The translations under genes and the position numbers were made by a program. 64,000 nucleotides of DNA, taken from NCBI RefSeq assembly GCF_003194085.1, contig NZ_CP023994.1, positions 1,116,001 through 1,180,000 on the forward strand, written 5' to 3'. Position 1 is the stretch's first letter. Each line of letters starts with the position of its first letter. The stretch comes from Aurantimicrobium photophilum (GTDB lineage: Bacteria; Actinomycetota; Actinomycetes; Actinomycetales; Microbacteriaceae). Below the pieces are notes generated by a model. It was not told where the DNA came from, ran no database searches, and saw nothing but the letters and a program-made list of their open reading frames with translations. Below, in pieces: positions 9,070 to 18,150 of this stretch.

Positions 9070-9106
9070 AGTTGGTTCGAAATTGTGTTCCGAACCGAAG
9101 GTCAAC

Positions 9107-9112
9107 ATTATC
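9107..9112 (-). promoter_or_regulatory. Candidate -10 element for tRNA-Lys
   Basis: GATAAT on the minus strand lies about 38 bases upstream of the mature tRNA 5' end. The -35 region is poor (TTCGAC at about 16 bases). This is the only plausible -10 in the 262-base gap between tRNA-Lys and ald. Confidence 0.35.
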
Positions 9113-9295
9113 ACCACTGAGCGAACTGGTCGAATTGAGCACAAACATGACCCCTGCCCCAGCGAAGTAATTTCCCAGAGGAACTTTCGCACCCTGAGGA
9201 AATCCTCATAATTTTGAATCAAATTTACGAAATCCGTATGAATTCTTCAAAAATACTTCCGATTCCGTCGCTTGAAGGGATAAAGTAGGGAGGTA

Positions 9296-9315
9296 CTCAT
9301 CCAACGAGGGATGAG
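9296..9315. promoter_or_regulatory. Inverted repeat just upstream of ald
   Basis: A perfect seven-base inverted repeat (CTCATCC, six-base spacer, GGATGAG) ends 17 bases before the ald ATG, around the expected start of the message. It could be an operator or a 5' leader hairpin. It occupies the end of the otherwise featureless 9113-9332 gap. Confidence 0.35.
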
Positions 9316-9332
9316 CCCGTACTAGGAGTGTC

Positions 9333-10448
9333 ATGAAGGTCGCAGTCCCCACCGAAATCAAGAACAACGAGTTCCGCGTTGCAATTACCCCCGCAGGCGT
9401 GCACGAACTCGTTGGTAACGGACACGAAGTTCTCGTTCAAGCTGGAGCAGGTCTCGGCTCTTCGATCACCGATGAGGCTTACAAAGCCGCTGGTGCGAAG
9501 ATCGTCGCCACCGCTGAAGAAGCTTGGGCAGCAGCTGATGTTCTGCTCAAGGTTAAAGAACCTATTGCCAGCGAATACAAGTACTTCCGTGAGGGACTTG
9601 TTCTCTTCACCTACCTCCACCTCGCAGCTGAGCCTGAGCTCACCAAGGCACTGGTTGACGCCAAGGTCACCGGTATTGCCTATGAAACCGTTCAGCTTCC
9701 CACTCGTCAGCTTCCACTGCTTGCTCCCATGAGTGAGGTTGCAGGTCGTCTTGCTCCCATCCTCGGTGCCAACGTTATGCTCAAGCCCAATGGTGGCCCC
9801 GGCCTCCTCGTTCCTGGCGTTCCCGGAACTCACCCTGCCAAGGTTGTTGTCCTTGGTGGCGGTGTTGCAGGAACCAACGCTGTGCAGGTTGCTGCAGGTA
9901 TGGGTGCAGAAGTAACTGTTCTCGACACCAACTTGTTCCGCCTGCGTGAGCTCGACGCTCTCTACGACGGACGCATCAAGACCATCGCCTCGAACTCCTT
10001 CGAGATCGAAAAGGCATGTCTTGAAGCAGACATGGTGATCGGTTCTGTTCTGATTCCTGGCGCTAAGGCTCCCAAGCTGGTCAGCAACGACTTGGTCAAG
10101 CGCATGAAGCCAGGCAGCGTTCTCGTGGACATCGCAGTAGACCAGGGTGGCTGCTTCGCAGACACTCACGCAACCACTCACGCTGAGCCCACCTTCCAGG
10201 TTCACAACTCGCTGTTCTACTGCGTAGCTAACATGCCAGGTGCTGTTCCCAACACCTCGACCTACGCACTGACCAACGCAACCCTGCCTTACCTGCGCTC
10301 CATCGCCAACAACGGATGGCACGCAGCCCTCAAGGCAGACCCTTCACTGCGTCTGGGCCTCAACACCCACGCCGGTGCTGTAACCAACGCACCTGTTGCT
10401 CAGGCAACGGGTCTCGAATACAGCGACCTCGACGCAATCTTCGCGTAA
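9333..10448 (+). CDS. ald: Alanine dehydrogenase
   Basis: The 371-residue protein starts with MKVAVPTEIKNNEFRVAITP, the classic N-terminus of L-alanine dehydrogenase. It contains the catalytic Lys in the LKVKEP region near residue 74 and a Rossmann nucleotide-binding glycine motif VVLGGGVAGTNAVQVA near residue 171. It reversibly converts L-alanine to pyruvate and ammonia with NAD+ as a cytosolic hexamer. The length is standard. An AGGAG lies seven bases before the ATG. The gene is followed by a strong terminator and is convergent with the FtsK-like gene. Many actinobacterial ald genes are controlled by Lrp/AsnC regulators, but none is adjacent here. Confidence 0.96.
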   Translation: MKVAVPTEIKNNEFRVAITPAGVHELVGNGHEVLVQAGAGLGSSITDEAYKAAGAKIVATAEEAWAAADVLLKVKEPIASEYKYFREGLVLFTYLHLAAEPELTKALVDAKVTGIAYETVQLPTRQLPLLAPMSEVAGRLAPILGANVMLKPNGGPGLLVPGVPGTHPAKVVVLGGGVAGTNAVQVAAGMGAEVTVLDTNLFRLRELDALYDGRIKTIASNSFEIEKACLEADMVIGSVLIPGAKAPKLVSNDLVKRMKPGSVLVDIAVDQGGCFADTHATTHAEPTFQVHNSLFYCVANMPGAVPNTSTYALTNATLPYLRSIANNGWHAALKADPSLRLGLNTHAGAVTNAPVAQATGLEYSDLDAIFA

Positions 10449-10454
10449 AGAAGT

Positions 10455-12980
10455 TCACAGAATGACCCTTGTGGTCGAGCCATCAGGTTCGACCACAAGG
10501 GTTTTTCCATACCCCGTGTGAGGAAACAGACCCGACCGCAGACGCAAACCTCGAAGTTCTGAACTGGTGCAGCCATCCAGCACCACAACAGAGGAGTGCT
10601 TGAGTGCCCCAAGGAGTGCAGGTTGAGACATCCACTCATCCGGTGTTCCCACCACGATGGATGGTGAATTCTGAACCTGAACAGAAATCCCTTCGCCCAA
10701 ATCTGAGAGTCTTGATTCTTCTTCCTGCCAAGCAAGGAGGAGCTCGCGCTTCCGGTGGGTCACAACCAAATAAGAGGTGTTCTCGTCAAAATCGAGCTTC
10801 TCGACCTGAGCAACAGGGTGCTCTAGAAACTCCGTCAAGAAAAGTTGAACCTCATGTCCATTCCACACAGCCCTGCCAGGTTGTGCATGCGACTGAAGCT
10901 TGAGAGTTGCAGGGAAAAGAGACAACAACCCCGTCACGCCGCGGATGTGTTCACTGCACCCCAACACCACAGCTTTGCCTTGCTTAGGGGCGTTCCTCAC
11001 CACGCGCGTGAGGCACTGAAGGAACTCCTCACGATGCTCCAGATCGAAGTCATCCAGGATGGCATCAAGGTCGTCGACGATGAAGCCTTCCTCTGGTGCT
11101 GCTCCCCCAACGACAACATCCCAAGCCTGTTCAGCCTCAACAATCAGACCAAAGCCCAACTGCTGAGCAATGAGTTGGGAGGCATTGCTGTTGCCTGAAC
11201 GTGCAGGACCTGTGATGAGTAGGTTCCCCTCGGAACGTGGTGAGTACTGTGCCCATGTTTGCACCTGGTGTTCTGGGATATCTGCCAGCCCCAACCAAGC
11301 AGCTTCATCGAGAGGCTCTGGTAAGTCGACTGAACGAATCACTGACGGCAGAGGCGGTAACCATGGCAATCGAGGTGACCATCCGAGATGTTCCTGCCGC
11401 CATTGATCGGTCTTTGCTTCGACCACCTCTATGTCTTGCTCGGTCAGACATGCTGCTTGGAACTCTTTCTGATCAAGACCAGTTCCTACAATCACAGCTC
11501 TGCCTGGGATGTGGGGAAGAACAAAAGCAGCGTCATCTCCCAACAGCGCCTGGGAATCTTGTTTCTGTGAAACACGGAATCCCACCTTCAGAGCACAGTT
11601 CGCCAGTAACGCATCACCGAGAGCTCCACCCACACGCTGGCTGGAGAGAATCAGATGAATTCCGAGAGATCTTCCCCTTGCAGCGAGGTCCACAAAGACG
11701 CTCTGGAGTTCCGGGAACGCTTCGAGAACGGCACGAAATTCATCAACAACGACAATGAGACGCCCGAGCTGAATGCCTTCACCGAGAGCTGCAATATCCC
11801 CTGCTCCACACTGCGCCAGGACCCGTTCGCGATAGCGAATCTCTGCATGCAGTGACGTCAAGGCACGATGAGCTTCTGCGTTATCAAGGTCTGTCACCAT
11901 TCCCACAACATGTGCCAAGCCCGTGAGCTGGCTAAAGCCGGCACCACCTTTGAAATCAATAATCAGGAAGGAGAGTTCATCGGGCGAATAACTGGCAGCT
12001 AGTGCAACAAGCCAAGTTTTCAGGAACTCTGTCTTGCCTGAACCTGTCATTCCTGTGATGACGGCATGTGGTCCGGCGGTGACGAGGTCAAGCAGGAGTG
12101 GATATGACTGTTGCCTCCCCACATTGACAACCAAACTTTCTCTAGTGGACTGCCACATTCCTGTGGTGTTGAGGACGGTCTCAACACGTTGGGGAATGAC
12201 TTCTCGTTCTTTCGTTTCGGGAGTAGTTTCTGCCACTAATTTGGGCAGGATGAGGTTCGCTTCAGCTCGGGTGAGCAGATCCACCGACAGCTCGATGGGA
12301 GCGGCCATGGCATCGACTGTGTCGAGCAAGGTGGCTCGTCCATGCTCCACTTTGAGCAGATAACGCAATCCCACCGGGATGGTGTCCATATCGGAAATAT
12401 GGCTCACTACGACGTTGATACTCTTCGTTGGAGAGAGCAAGGCAACCAGTTCTGGTTCTGCAGAAAGTTCGATCCCCACACGCGTGATCTCATGGCTTCC
12501 CCAATTCCACGCCAACTGGAATGCCATCGCACGTATAACCGATTTCGCCTCGATATCAGTCCCTCTCACAGCGATACCTGAGGTGATATCCAACAGAACC
12601 GGCAAACCGTCTGTGCGATCAACTCCTAGTCGCACCACACGCTCGTCGCCTACTGACTGGGCTCCTGCAGCCCACAGCGGCCTCATCATGTTTCCGGGTT
12701 GTGCATTGGCGCTGCTGGGAGGATTGCGCCGGAGCATCTCTTCTCGATGAGCGAGTGTTTCGAGCTGTTTTTGCTGAGACAGGGCTATCTCTTCCTCGTC
12801 TTCACGCTCTGCCTGCTTGAGCGCTTCTCGTTTGGTATGAAACTTGCCATCGAAGTACTGGGCAACCGCCATAACTGGCCCCAGAAGGGCAAAGAGGAGT
12901 GTGTAAGCAGAGCCTGTAATCAGGAACAACACAACACTGGTGACAAGTGGGGCAATAAGGGCAAAGACAGGGAAGCGCAT
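10455..12980 (-). CDS. FtsK/SpoIIIE (EccC-like) membrane ATPase
   Basis: The 841-residue protein has two N-terminal membrane helices (about residues 5-45), a charged coiled segment to about residue 90, and a first FtsK-type ATPase domain. That domain has Walker A GMTGSGKTE (Lys316), Walker B LIVVVDEF and the GRSLGIHLILSSQR motif typical of EccC/EssC type VII secretion ATPases. A second ATPase-like domain has a broken Walker A, GPARSGNSNA, with Asn597 where the lysine should be. EccC proteins usually have three ATPase domains, so this one is short. It is the last gene of the kinase/Fn3 locus. No EccB, EccD or WXG100 gene is present in the window, so secretion is an inference. Confidence 0.85.
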   Translation of the reverse strand: MRFPVFALIAPLVTSVVLFLITGSAYTLLFALLGPVMAVAQYFDGKFHTKREALKQAEREDEEEIALSQQKQLETLAHREEMLRRNPPSSANAQPGNMMRPLWAAGAQSVGDERVVRLGVDRTDGLPVLLDITSGIAVRGTDIEAKSVIRAMAFQLAWNWGSHEITRVGIELSAEPELVALLSPTKSINVVVSHISDMDTIPVGLRYLLKVEHGRATLLDTVDAMAAPIELSVDLLTRAEANLILPKLVAETTPETKEREVIPQRVETVLNTTGMWQSTRESLVVNVGRQQSYPLLLDLVTAGPHAVITGMTGSGKTEFLKTWLVALAASYSPDELSFLIIDFKGGAGFSQLTGLAHVVGMVTDLDNAEAHRALTSLHAEIRYRERVLAQCGAGDIAALGEGIQLGRLIVVVDEFRAVLEAFPELQSVFVDLAARGRSLGIHLILSSQRVGGALGDALLANCALKVGFRVSQKQDSQALLGDDAAFVLPHIPGRAVIVGTGLDQKEFQAACLTEQDIEVVEAKTDQWRQEHLGWSPRLPWLPPLPSVIRSVDLPEPLDEAAWLGLADIPEHQVQTWAQYSPRSEGNLLITGPARSGNSNASQLIAQQLGFGLIVEAEQAWDVVVGGAAPEEGFIVDDLDAILDDFDLEHREEFLQCLTRVVRNAPKQGKAVVLGCSEHIRGVTGLLSLFPATLKLQSHAQPGRAVWNGHEVQLFLTEFLEHPVAQVEKLDFDENTSYLVVTHRKRELLLAWQEEESRLSDLGEGISVQVQNSPSIVVGTPDEWMSQPALLGALKHSSVVVLDGCTSSELRGLRLRSGLFPHTGYGKTLVVEPDGSTTRVIL
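10465..10506 (+). terminator. Rho-independent terminator of ald, inside the 3' end of the FtsK-like gene
   Basis: A perfect 14-bp stem (ACCCTTGTGGTCGA with TCGACCACAAGGGT) with a ten-base loop is followed by TTTTT on the plus strand. It begins 17 bases after the ald stop. The whole hairpin lies within the last codons of the oppositely oriented FtsK-like gene, whose TGA is at 10455-10457. Confidence 0.88.
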
Positions 12981-13047
12981 GGGGGCACTTCACCACGAAG
13001 TCGAGTATCGAATCACTCACATCTGAGTGTTCGTGGATAACTCCGCG

Positions 13048-13695
13048 TTAGCTAATGGTGAGGTGGAGATCTCCGAAATCCACCCGAGTTCCGCGCACCA
13101 CGGTGTAGTGAGTTCCTGGTTGTGCACGACGGGGCACAACACCGGGTTCACGAATAATGGTTCCGTTGCCACTCTTGCGGTCAGAAATCCACAACTCATT
13201 ACCCTCAACACCGAACTCAAGGTGGGTCTTGGAGACGGATCGACCCGGGTCTGAGACCACGATGAGGTGTTCGAACTCTTCATCCTCAGCAGGCGTGGGC
13301 ATGCGGCCTAGGAGTCCACTGCGGGTGATCTCAACGCTTTCACCGGTTCCCAGCGTGATGGTGAACGAGACCATGGAGGTGAGTTCGTTCTCGGTAGCAA
13401 AACGGGGTGCTTCAACAACACGGGCAGGCGGGGTTTCGAAAAGCTCGGAGAGATCAACGCCCTCGATCTGCTCAATGATGTTGGTCGATGTAGTTTCTGG
13501 TTCCTGCGCAGGAACCGTAGTGAAACTCTCTGCGGGGGGAAGATCAGCAGGTGCAGAAGTTACTTCAACCGCAGGCTCAGCAACAGGCTCTGGCTTCACC
13601 ACAGGAATTGCTTGGGTGCGGGAGACAGAACTGCCGCATTCGCCACAGAACAGCGCTCCGTCCGGGAGCGCGCTCTGACATACCTCACACACCAT
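13048..13695 (-). CDS. Zinc-ribbon plus FHA domain protein
   Basis: The start is placed at the ATG at 13695, giving 215 residues, because the conserved zinc ribbon MVCEVCQSALPDGALFCGEC begins there. A longer frame would run into the upstream gene. The four cysteines (3, 6, 17, 20) form two CxxC pairs. A proline/valine/glutamate-rich linker follows. A C-terminal FHA domain occupies about residues 118-215, with GLLGRMP, SVSKTHLEF and SGNGTII motifs, and should bind phosphothreonine. It begins 11 bases after the transglutaminase-fold gene and is followed by the FtsK-like gene. It may link kinase signalling to that ATPase, by inference from context. Confidence 0.85.
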   Translation of the reverse strand: MVCEVCQSALPDGALFCGECGSSVSRTQAIPVVKPEPVAEPAVEVTSAPADLPPAESFTTVPAQEPETTSTNIIEQIEGVDLSELFETPPARVVEAPRFATENELTSMVSFTITLGTGESVEITRSGLLGRMPTPAEDEEFEHLIVVSDPGRSVSKTHLEFGVEGNELWISDRKSGNGTIIREPGVVPRRAQPGTHYTVVRGTRVDFGDLHLTIS

Positions 13696-13705
13696 GACTG
13701 TGATG

Positions 13706-15904
13706 CTACCGGCGCTTGGGCAACCAAGCGGTGAAGCGAGCCCATGACAGACCAAATGATTTCACTGAAATCTTTGCTCTGAATTTCTGCCAACGTGTCA
13801 GGTTTGCATCTAATTCCTTGACCACACCATCTGCTTCGGACCAGGCACGAATCACGTCAGATTCGGTGACGGAATCAACCGAATACTGGGCTGTATCTGC
13901 CAGCACGGCAACCGTGGTTGCTGCTGGCAGAGCAGTGATCTCTGCTAATTCTTGACGCGTCATCGAGGCAGATGCAGCAGTGCCATGATCAAGCAGGGCA
14001 TCTCGAACCTCACTCCATGCGCCTTCCACACGATCACGGGGATCTGCGGCGCTGTGACGCGCTGCGCGTCGGCGCCGCTTCGCAATGACTATTGCGAGGA
14101 ACGGAGACGCAAGAACACCTAGCCAGAGCAGTGACCACCCAACCACGTTCAGCACCGCAAGAATGGCCTGCAACACAGGATCCACTGCCGTGGGCTGTTC
14201 TTCATCGGCAGCTTCAGGGGCTGAGTTGTCGTTGAGTTGTGGTTCATCCTGCGCAGGGGGTTCCACTGCGGTTTGTGGGAAGGCCACTTCTGTGGGGTCT
14301 TGAGGCTGCTCTTCCGGGATAGGTCGTTCCGCAGGGTTGGGGTTCACAGCCACCCAGCCGTTGGTGGTGTTGATCTCGATCCACGCCGTCATCTCAGCGC
14401 CGGTAAAGGTCACATCAGTACCCGCATCGGAGCCTTCAGGGGCGATAAAGCCCATCACCACGCGAGAGGGGAAGCCAATCTGTGTTGCCATCAGCGAAGC
14501 GGCAGCCGCATACTGCTCTGCGTCTCCGACCATGGGGCTTGCCGCAAAGAGAGCAGCGAGACGATTAGCACCATGGCCAGAGGCACTAGAAACCTCCTCG
14601 GGACCACCATGGCTGATGTAACCCTGGGAAGTGAGCGCGGTAAGTGCTGCTTGCACGCGTTCCCCTGCAGACGTTTTTCCCTTGGAAGACAAAGACACAA
14701 AAGCATCCAGCCCATCTGGCATCACCTGAGGGGCAGGAACGATGGCATCGCCAGGTTCGAGCGAACCAACAGAGGAGATTGACACCTCAGGTGCAGCAAG
14801 ACCGGTGGTGCGATAGCTATCACCCTCTATCAAACCTGTGGTGACAGCTCCTGTTCCCGCAGGACGGCTGTAGTAGAAGGCATCAGTGAGTGCTCGTGAA
14901 CCTGCTCCAGTGAAGTTCAACGAGCCGAGCTCTCCTGTAAGGGGAACCCATGCACCTGTAAGGCCAGAGATCGTGACCTGCGCTGTGACTTCATCACCTG
15001 TCTTGGACGTTGTGGGGATAGAGCCGGGAAGTTTGGTGAAGTCGGCGGCAACACCACCGACGGAGAACAACACCCCGGTGTAGTTATCGAGGGCGGCAAT
15101 ACTGAGTCTTTGGCCCGCGCTCAGCCCAGTAACCGAGAGAAGATCCTTGTTCTTGTCATCGCCGGTGACAAAAGAACGGTATTCAGAGAGTGGGCTGGTG
15201 TCGTCTTGCAATACGAAGGGCTGGTCAATCTCGGTGCGCCAGACTGTGCGGTCCGTGATGGGAGTGACCAAGACAACCGCAGAGGCCACTACTGCAGAAA
15301 GAACGAGAATACCGATTGCCCTGAATCCAGCTCGGGCAACACCGACGCGGCTGAGCGCAAACCACATCGCTATAAGAACAAACACACCCACGGTGACGAC
15401 AACACTGGCGAAACTTCTACTGGGGCCAAGCCAGATGGCGACACCCAGCGTGATTACGGGAACCAGTGCAGCCACGGAGGCAATTCCTCGCGTGCGAATG
15501 ATCCGCAGGCTCAGCACAACCGCAAGCAATACTCCCAGCAACGACAGCAAGAGCACAGGCACCAAGAGAGCTTCATATGTGCCCACTGGCGGCATGACCG
15601 TCACCAGTTGTTTCCATGACAGCACGACACCAGTGAGCAGATTGAGTTCACCTTGCAGGCTGGGAAGGAAGCCGAAGAATGCTTCGCTGGGCACAGCCAG
15701 TGGAACACCGAAGATCAGATAGGCAGTAACTGCCGTGAGCGCGGTGCGGAGCACGGACCACTTACCGCGGGCAGAGAGCAGTGCAATGAGGGCACCGAGA
15801 AGGGCACCACCAGCTACAGCAACAAAGAATGCAGGGTTTTGATACACCGGCCACAACGGCACGAGAGATACCACTACCGCTAAGGCAAGTATGAGAGCCC
15901 TCAT
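13706..15904 (-). CDS. Transglutaminase-fold membrane protein lacking the catalytic triad
   Basis: The 732-residue protein has a block of about six membrane helices at the N-terminus (residues 1-215), a long extracytoplasmic region with a transglutaminase-core fold near residues 430-525, a Pro/Glu-rich stretch, one more helix near residues 590-615 and a cytoplasmic tail. This is the usual TgpA/YebA-like layout. The catalytic positions are changed: Cys is Ala462 in GDAEQYA, His is Thr506 in EMTAWIEI, and Asp is Asn521 in VAVNPNP. It is therefore probably a structural or peptide-binding protein and not an enzyme. Its ATG overlaps the DUF58 stop (TAATG), so the two are translationally coupled. 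Confidence 0.88.
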   Translation of the reverse strand: MRALILALAVVVSLVPLWPVYQNPAFFVAVAGGALLGALIALLSARGKWSVLRTALTAVTAYLIFGVPLAVPSEAFFGFLPSLQGELNLLTGVVLSWKQLVTVMPPVGTYEALLVPVLLLSLLGVLLAVVLSLRIIRTRGIASVAALVPVITLGVAIWLGPSRSFASVVVTVGVFVLIAMWFALSRVGVARAGFRAIGILVLSAVVASAVVLVTPITDRTVWRTEIDQPFVLQDDTSPLSEYRSFVTGDDKNKDLLSVTGLSAGQRLSIAALDNYTGVLFSVGGVAADFTKLPGSIPTTSKTGDEVTAQVTISGLTGAWVPLTGELGSLNFTGAGSRALTDAFYYSRPAGTGAVTTGLIEGDSYRTTGLAAPEVSISSVGSLEPGDAIVPAPQVMPDGLDAFVSLSSKGKTSAGERVQAALTALTSQGYISHGGPEEVSSASGHGANRLAALFAASPMVGDAEQYAAAASLMATQIGFPSRVVMGFIAPEGSDAGTDVTFTGAEMTAWIEINTTNGWVAVNPNPAERPIPEEQPQDPTEVAFPQTAVEPPAQDEPQLNDNSAPEAADEEQPTAVDPVLQAILAVLNVVGWSLLWLGVLASPFLAIVIAKRRRRAARHSAADPRDRVEGAWSEVRDALLDHGTAASASMTRQELAEITALPAATTVAVLADTAQYSVDSVTESDVIRAWSEADGVVKELDANLTRWQKFRAKISVKSFGLSWARFTAWLPKRR

Positions 15905-17166
15905 TACGACACCGCCATGCGTTTGCCGAGGAGTTGCTGGAGATCGTCGAGGCGACCAATGGTTGCCACAGTTAGTCTGCCCATTCGGCGTGTAACTGGA
16001 GAAGCTTCAGGAGCACAACTCACCACAACCACTTCAACCCCGGCAGGGAATGCCACAGAGGCAGAGTGCAGGGTCTTCGAGTCCACGGCAGCACCGGTGA
16101 CCAGGAACGCAATGGACACATCTGCTGCCTGCGCTGAGGCCAAGCGTGAGAGCTCCACAATGCTGGGGCTTCCCTCTTGCAGGTGAACTCCAGAGAGTTC
16201 GTCGAGTAGTCGGTCGCGGGAAACAGTAGACATCGCTCGAATTCGGGCAGGTGCAGAACCACGTTCAGCACGGCGACGTGAAGCCAGCTCTCGTGCAGCT
16301 TCACGCAAAGCACTGAGGCGGCCGGTTGAAGCGGGCCTAGCATCGGCGCTCACCAAAACAGAGAGATCACGGGTGTCGCGAATAGCACGAACACCCAGTG
16401 ATGCCGCGGCACTGACGGCTAATTCGAACTCATCATCGGTGGCAAATACTTCTGGTTCGGTGTCCAGCACAATCATGAGGTGACTGCGACGAGTCTGCTC
16501 AAACTGTCGGACCATAAACTGGCCCGTCTTCGCCGTGGACTTCCAGTGAATGTTGCGGCGATCATCACCGGGAACATATTCACGTAGCGCATGGAAAGAC
16601 AGGTCACTGTCGGTGAGGTCCCTGGTGGGATTACCTTCCAGATCTCGCACAAAGCCCGTGCTCATGCTGAGCAAGCCAATAGTTCTGGGGTGAATGAACA
16701 GCGTGCGCACATCCCCGTGAACAACTTCACGCGAGATAAGGCCCAGCGGGTCTTGACGAATGACACGGGCAGGCCCCACCTGAACCATGCCACGGTGATC
16801 GGTGGGAACAGGCAAGGTGATGTCGTCCTGCGCAGCTTTACGCAGTCGACCCACCTGAGTCTCCACCTGCTGCTCCCCCACGGGAACAACCACATCAAGC
16901 GACGCCAGTGAGTGACCAGTGGGATTAGACACCGTCACGACGAGCTGTGCTTCATCTCCAACGACCACACGCTCGTGAGCGAGGTGGAAGGACACTTCAT
17001 GAGAGTGGCGAAAGAGTGCGTAGAGCGTGGCCAGACCAAAGGTGAGCAGTCCAGCAACACCCAAACCTATGAGTTCAATCCATCCCTGTGCTGCACCCAC
17101 GACAAGGCAGAGCAGGGCTACAACAGCCCAGCCCCAGCCTCGCGAGGTGACAACACGGAAGTTCAT
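15904..17166 (-). CDS. DUF58 domain protein
   Basis: The 420-residue protein has two N-terminal membrane helices (about residues 12-52), a beta-rich segment, and the DUF58 signature YVPGDDRRNIHWKSTAKTGQ near residues 195-214, followed by a VWA-like region (HLMIVLDTEPE). DUF58 proteins nearly always accompany MoxR ATPases and transglutaminase-fold proteins, as here. They are thought to act together in assembling or folding envelope proteins. Both ends show TAATG overlaps, with MoxR upstream and the transglutaminase-fold gene downstream, which is strong evidence for one operon. Confidence 0.92.
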   Translation of the reverse strand: MNFRVVTSRGWGWAVVALLCLVVGAAQGWIELIGLGVAGLLTFGLATLYALFRHSHEVSFHLAHERVVVGDEAQLVVTVSNPTGHSLASLDVVVPVGEQQVETQVGRLRKAAQDDITLPVPTDHRGMVQVGPARVIRQDPLGLISREVVHGDVRTLFIHPRTIGLLSMSTGFVRDLEGNPTRDLTDSDLSFHALREYVPGDDRRNIHWKSTAKTGQFMVRQFEQTRRSHLMIVLDTEPEVFATDDEFELAVSAAASLGVRAIRDTRDLSVLVSADARPASTGRLSALREAARELASRRRAERGSAPARIRAMSTVSRDRLLDELSGVHLQEGSPSIVELSRLASAQAADVSIAFLVTGAAVDSKTLHSASVAFPAGVEVVVVSCAPEASPVTRRMGRLTVATIGRLDDLQQLLGKRMAVS

Positions 17167-18128
17167 TATGCGGCAGGTGCTCCCACGGGAAGATCAATCA
17201 AGATCTTGCCCACAACGTTGTTTGCTGTCACGCCATCGAACTCAGCCTCGGGGTCCAGCACGAGACGGTGAGAAAGAACGGAGTCAGCAAGTGCCTTCAC
17301 GTCATCAGGGATGACGAAGTGGCGGCCTTGCGATGCTGCGTGAACTCGTGACGCACGAATGAGTGCCAAAGCACCACGGACCGAGGCACCCAGGCGAACT
17401 TCTGGCGCAAAGCGAGTGGCTTCGACAATGCGGGAGACATAGTCATTGATCTCGGGGTCAACGTGGACGCTCTTGGCCAGTTCAATCAGCTTGACCACCA
17501 TCTCGGCGGGCACAACACCGTCGAGTTCAGCAGCCTGCTTCTTGGCAGAGCCTTCCAGGATGAGCATGGTTGAGGCATGGTCGGGGTAGCCCAAGGATGC
17601 CTTCATGAGGAAGCGGTCCAACTGGGCCTCGGGGAGGCGGTAGGTACCGGCTTGCTCAATGGGGTTTTGGGTCGCAATGACCATGAAAGGCTCACCGGTG
17701 GGGTGGGTCACACCGTCCACGGTCACGTGGTGCTCTTCCATCACCTCGAGCAGAGCCGACTGCGTCTTGGGGCTTGCGCGGTTGATCTCATCCGCGAGAA
17801 CGATGTTGGAGAAGATGGGGCCCTTGTGGAATTCGAAGGCACCCTTCTTCTGGTCAAAGATGCTCACACCGGTGATGTCACCGGGCAGAAGATCAGGGGT
17901 GAACTGGATACGTGAGTGGCTTCCCTGCACACTCTGCGCCATTGCACGAGCCAGCGAGGTCTTACCCGTTCCGGGGTAGTCCTCGAGGAGGAGGTGACCA
18001 CCACTGAGCATGGCAGTGAATGCCAGGCGAACGGTTCGATTCTTGCCCAGAAGAACCTGTTCCACGTTTCCGACGAGCTTGTCGAAAACTTTCTGGAACC
18101 CGGCTGCTTGTTCGGGTTTCATACTCAT
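17166..18128 (-). CDS. MoxR-family AAA+ ATPase
   Basis: The start at 18128 gives 320 residues, beginning MSMKPEQAAGFQKV. It is preferred because an AAAGG lies seven bases upstream and a longer reading would overlap the upstream gene. The AAA core shows Walker A EDYPGTGKTSLARA near residues 50-62, Walker B NIVLADEINRASPKTQ, and a MoxR-type C-terminal lid. MoxR ATPases act as chaperones with VWA or DUF58 partners, and the DUF58 gene follows with a one-base overlap. It is cytosolic. Confidence 0.93.
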   Translation of the reverse strand: MSMKPEQAAGFQKVFDKLVGNVEQVLLGKNRTVRLAFTAMLSGGHLLLEDYPGTGKTSLARAMAQSVQGSHSRIQFTPDLLPGDITGVSIFDQKKGAFEFHKGPIFSNIVLADEINRASPKTQSALLEVMEEHHVTVDGVTHPTGEPFMVIATQNPIEQAGTYRLPEAQLDRFLMKASLGYPDHASTMLILEGSAKKQAAELDGVVPAEMVVKLIELAKSVHVDPEINDYVSRIVEATRFAPEVRLGASVRGALALIRASRVHAASQGRHFVIPDDVKALADSVLSHRLVLDPEAEFDGVTANNVVGKILIDLPVGAPAA

Positions 18129-18150
18129 GTTGTGCCTTTCGATGGAGCGG

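Noticed and set aside
9297-10322. Long open frame on the minus strand opposite ald
   Set aside because: Its product is cysteine- and glycine-rich with no family pattern, and ald is unambiguous on the other strand; it is a codon-bias shadow.
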